Below are positions 62,001-64,000 of a stretch of 64,000 bases of DNA, piece after piece (positions within the stretch are counted from its first letter, which is position 1; the number at the start of each line of letters is the position of its first letter). The DNA comes from CAYNEI01 sp964396185 (lineage in GTDB: Archaea; Thermoplasmatota; SW-10-69-26). The position numbers and the translations under genes were made by a program. Under the pieces are notes generated by a model. It made no database searches. It was not told the origin of the DNA and was given only the letters and a program-made list of their open reading frames with translations. Location: the NCBI GenBank assembly GCA_964396185.1, contig CAYNEI010000001.1, positions 62,001 through 126,000 on the forward strand, given 5' to 3'.

Positions 62001-64000
62001 GTAGTTCGCTCCAGAGGTGATCGGGTGGTTGGCCAAGCTGCGCTGGTGCTGGAAGACCAGGGCAGGCACTGGGCCCTCCTTGCCACCGTGCAGGTCGAGC
62101 ATGTCACGCAGATCCCCCGTGCTCATCTCGGCCAGCAGCATGGCTTGCACCTCGCCGCGGTCAGCCGTGACCAGGTAGCCCTCCTCGCTGGGCACTTGGC
62201 CTGGCAGAGCGGGCTTGGCGAACTCGGGATCCATCTCGATGTCCCCCTCGCCTCCTGCGGGGGCTGGGCCGGAGACATCGTCCATCTCGTGGTCCTCGGT
62301 GGCGCGGTAGTCATCCCAGGCCTCGGTCAGATCCGACTCATCGTTGTCCGGGATCCCCTGCTGGACCTGGGCGAGCACGGTCATGCGCGTGTTCTCCTGG
62401 CGGGGGAGGTCGACGGGCACCGTGATCTGCTCCTGGGGGGTCCAGGGCAGAAGGATGGTGGATGGGATCGGGGTCGAGCCCACAGCGCGGTTGTTGCGCT
62501 GGGTGATGAGCTCGCCGGCCAGCTCGACGGGGGCGCCCGTGGGGTTGGTGAACGTGAGGATCGCGTTGCGTGGCGAACCGGCGGGCGCGCGGTCGGGCGT
62601 GATCTCGATCTGGGCCAAGCCGGGCGCCTGGAGCGCTGCGGGGCCGATGATGTCCAGGGTGACGTGGTCGTCGGCCGGGTTGGGGTCGACGAGCTGGCGG
62701 CAGGCGAAGCGCTCGTGCTCGGCCAGGTCCTCTAAGTCCGTGGGGCAATCTCCCACGCTCTGGGTGAGCTCCTCTGGGAAGCTTCGCACGTAAACCCGCA
62801 TGGAGACGATGTCCTCGGGGACCGCTGGGTCCTCGCGATCGCGCAGCTCGGGGTGGGCATCCCGGATCTCAGCCCAGGGGACCGTGATCGTTGCAGAGCC
62901 GCTGCCCTCGTCGGGGTCCACGTCCACGTCCCAGGTGTGGTTGTGCTCCAGGGGGTCTTGGTCCAGGTGGAAGCGGCGCTCGAGGCAGCGCGGGTTGCGG
63001 TGCTCGTCCTCTTCGGGGTTCTCAAGCTCGATGCAGACCCCGACCTCGAGCTCCCAGTTGGCCTGGGACCGGCCGGGTTCCTTGACGTCGATCTTGAGCT
63101 CGGGGATCACATCAGGACCGAGCACGCGCTGGTTGCGGAAGAACGTGGAGCCTACGAGCTCGGCGTCGACGCCGTGGGTGAACCGGGGCTCCATGGTCTG
63201 GACCGCGGTCTCCGCGAGCTCGAAGACCCCCTCGTGGATCGTGTCGTCGGTGAGCCCGCGCAGCGTGGGCTGGTAGGTCTTGGCCTTGGGGGCGGCCAGG
63301 AGCAGCTCTGTCGTGGCGATGCGCATGCTGCCCTCATCGTCCGGCGACCAGATGCGCAGGCCCACCCGTGTGATGTGGCCGGCCAGTGGCGTCAAGTCGG
63401 CGCAGACCGTCCTGTTCGTGGTCGAGCTGTCGACCCGGGCGACGTCACCGGGCAGGGGCCCGACCAGGCGGTTGGCGTTGGCGCCCAGGGGTGTCGGAGC
63501 GCGCTCCTCGTCGCTGTCCGCGCGCAACGGGCTGGTGCAGTCGAAGCTCCAAGGACGAGCATCGTCGGGACCAAGGAGCTTGAGCGGCTCCCAGTCGACG
63601 CGCGCGGGGGCTTGCTCGCCGAAGGCCTCCGTGGACTCCACTGGGATGCCCACGACTTGCACGCGGTTGCCGCTGCCGTTGGCCGTAGCGTTGAACCGGA
63701 GCACGGCGGTGGCGTTGGCCGCGCTGGCCGGATCGTCGCTGCCGTTGCAGTTCGGGTTGTCGTCGTTGGCGCTGGTCTCGAGGCAGCCGCGCACGGCGCG
63801 GATGTCCAGGGTGGTGGCCGTGTCCACGTAGCGGAACGGGTTGGGCAGCCGCTGGTCGTCGTCGCTGCAGCCGGTGCGCTGGACCTCACCGTCGATGGTC
63901 TCGGTGTCCCAAGCGATGCAGCCATCGCGGTCAGGCAGGATGAGGTCCTCGCGGGACTTCTCCTGGTCGTTCTCGTTGACCCACTTGAACCGGTCTTCCT
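59007..64000 (-). CDS. Giant CARDB-like repeat surface protein, 5' end beyond the window
   Basis: The frame is open to the right edge (upstream residues include LPNPFRYVDT and, further out, EDRFKWVNENDQEK), so the start is not seen; about 1664 residues are visible. The N-terminal visible part contains several Cys and Asn-rich segments (CLETSANDDNPNCNGSDD). The middle has PALVFQHQRSLANHPITSG. The last 650 residues are CARDB-type repeats (FSVTVENKGERQAKGVAV, IQIVIENKGGVPATSAELTL, IQVSVENTGNVPLRGTLV, IVANAENMGSQPLNNTPLG). It ends VPGPSMLFLLAAASLVALAAKGVRRE, a PGF-CTERM-like anchor. First visible gene of the operon. Confidence 0.8.
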   Translation of the reverse strand, partial: EDRFKWVNENDQEKSREDLILPDRDGCIAWDTETIDGEVQRTGCSDDDQRLPNPFRYVDTATTLDIRAVRGCLETSANDDNPNCNGSDDPASAANATAVLRFNATANGSGNRVQVVGIPVESTEAFGEQAPARVDWEPLKLLGPDDARPWSFDCTSPLRADSDEERAPTPLGANANRLVGPLPGDVARVDSSTTNRTVCADLTPLAGHITRVGLRIWSPDDEGSMRIATTELLLAAPKAKTYQPTLRGLTDDTIHEGVFELAETAVQTMEPRFTHGVDAELVGSTFFRNQRVLGPDVIPELKIDVKEPGRSQANWELEVGVCIELENPEEDEHRNPRCLERRFHLDQDPLEHNHTWDVDVDPDEGSGSATITVPWAEIRDAHPELRDREDPAVPEDIVSMRVYVRSFPEELTQSVGDCPTDLEDLAEHERFACRQLVDPNPADDHVTLDIIGPAALQAPGLAQIEITPDRAPAGSPRNAILTFTNPTGAPVELAGELITQRNNRAVGSTPIPSTILLPWTPQEQITVPVDLPRQENTRMTVLAQVQQGIPDNDESDLTEAWDDYRATEDHEMDDVSGPAPAGGEGDIEMDPEFAKPALPGQVPSEEGYLVTADRGEVQAMLLAEMSTGDLRDMLDLHGGKEGPVPALVFQHQRSLANHPITSGANYGSMAVVAEARANNGGHLDACTTESPTSGLCTLAGYSPDPTIKRKAHENQQDMDICDRVDQANQPGRNTPAEWALEGEQADIAYGTRGGTGQPNLLSAWHTAVYPLTADEMAPLFAAGAASVEFYLVVNNCNTDAPSRVLVDQPGILSAMPQVTVAEEEILAGPGTEKRFRFTFENAGAGSDVFHVVPGTQVPRSWEMQITGPEGEILYDSETGIMEPIELAQHTEVEGTWRVNIPAGRSSGPTVNLDIVAYPLQAPGAVSGTGTNAYLTALDNNVEASVGKSGEALLRGLGGMQSAGRTEISTDAEPRPDISVVPEDISVQNLEVGREAAFSVTVENKGERQAKGVAVQASVSGPSGFRVLESLTGEKETTVSIPPGGQVKALFKWNPLEPGEHRLRIVADPDEGDVAVLATPELRAFQGLVYEEAECLPGVGCNNVADKIIDVTPLQRPDLAVELRGIPEAVTAGERVPIQIVIENKGGVPATSAELTLTENGLLPILEDLTVELPDIDPGQQHVIEADWIPVTAGEIVVIASVQAPNEFKAIRVDGTSAARDNTFTQEVEVRKAGLKVSLEKGVTIKPGQPTLVQATVSNDGTVPAQIGVEPVVGDSFAMAAVLDQPLTVEAGSEESVTVLLFASEGSSPGERTARLPTQPKAQAITFEVARDAQASFELSTTRIKPGTTPIQVSVENTGNVPLRGTLVAQGDNITGAAEVELPTATNATLTLPLTVKQGALPGSQDVALRLESEDLVTNETVRFTVQRAPAFAMDDTEPRRGINGTLALSTNLSNIGNAPAAGHLTIQGAAVLSSSPVVSLQPGQETTVRYDWSPELGTPGQLVLEDLAGTRLYEAELPSGPDPTDVHVASINLRPSVNLEQGMTVTIVANAENMGSQPLNNTPLGFLVDGELVGTQEIGLLEPGETQLVSHDVVLPRSGTLSLGAVNLEAFQSNDVAGQIESVEVAGSRFGSETVSTVPGPSMLFLLAAASLVALAAKGVRRE

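Overview
The window looks archaeal. TATA boxes (TTTATA, TTATAAA, TATATA) lie about 25-30 bases before leaderless starts or before leaders with strong GGAGG(T) sites. Transcription units end in GC hairpins followed by pyrimidine-rich tails. Several secreted proteins end in PGF-CTERM-like anchors, and the toxin-antitoxin types (AbiEi, ImmA/IrrE + DUF4411, PIN, AbrB/MazF) are common in Euryarchaeota. GC is high, and the secreted proteins are very rich in Asp/Glu and poor in Lys, which suggests a salt-adapted lineage, perhaps a halophilic or marine Thermoplasmatota. That placement is inference. No rRNA, tRNA, CRISPR array or transposase was seen.

Left half (1-30.5 kb): ten head-to-tail copies of one secreted protein family of about 780-845 residues, nine intact and one decayed at the left edge. 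I cannot assign the family to anything named. Each copy has a Sec signal peptide, a mature N-terminus beginning X-His-(Asn/His), a cysteine-containing N-terminal module, a short helical linker and a C-terminal module with Asp-rich Ca-binding-like loops. Most copies have their own promoter, leader and terminator. Four share a palindromic ACTCA-N-TGAGT-like site next to the TATA box. Two small toxin-antitoxin (TA) loci, both with damaged toxins, sit inside the array at 9.7-10.4 kb and 24.4-25.1 kb. The second is bracketed by 41-bp near-identical copies of a hairpin repeat found between many array genes. A 299-bp identical tract and matching 3' ends show recent gene conversion between neighbouring copies.

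Middle (30.5-43 kb): secreted or membrane-anchored proteins on the minus strand (a PKD protein with a sortase-type tail, a large protein with a helical-repeat end, a C-terminally anchored protein, an Ig-like protein) alternate with three further TA loci: ImmA/IrrE + DUF4411, a VapBC-like PIN pair, and AbrB + MazF.

Right part (43-64 kb): one tightly coupled minus-strand operon of six genes with 4-bp overlaps or near-abutting ends. Three giant envelope proteins (CARDB-like repeats; NEW3-like repeats; about 25 thrombospondin-3-like calcium repeats plus Ig-like repeats fused to a membrane segment and DUF4129) are followed by DUF4350, DUF58 and a seven-helix/Ig-like membrane protein. DUF58, DUF4350 and DUF4129 are usual partners of a MoxR AAA ATPase, which is not in this window. 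I infer a surface-assembly module in which the DUF4129 partner has been fused to an adhesin-like ectodomain. The first gene runs off the right edge.
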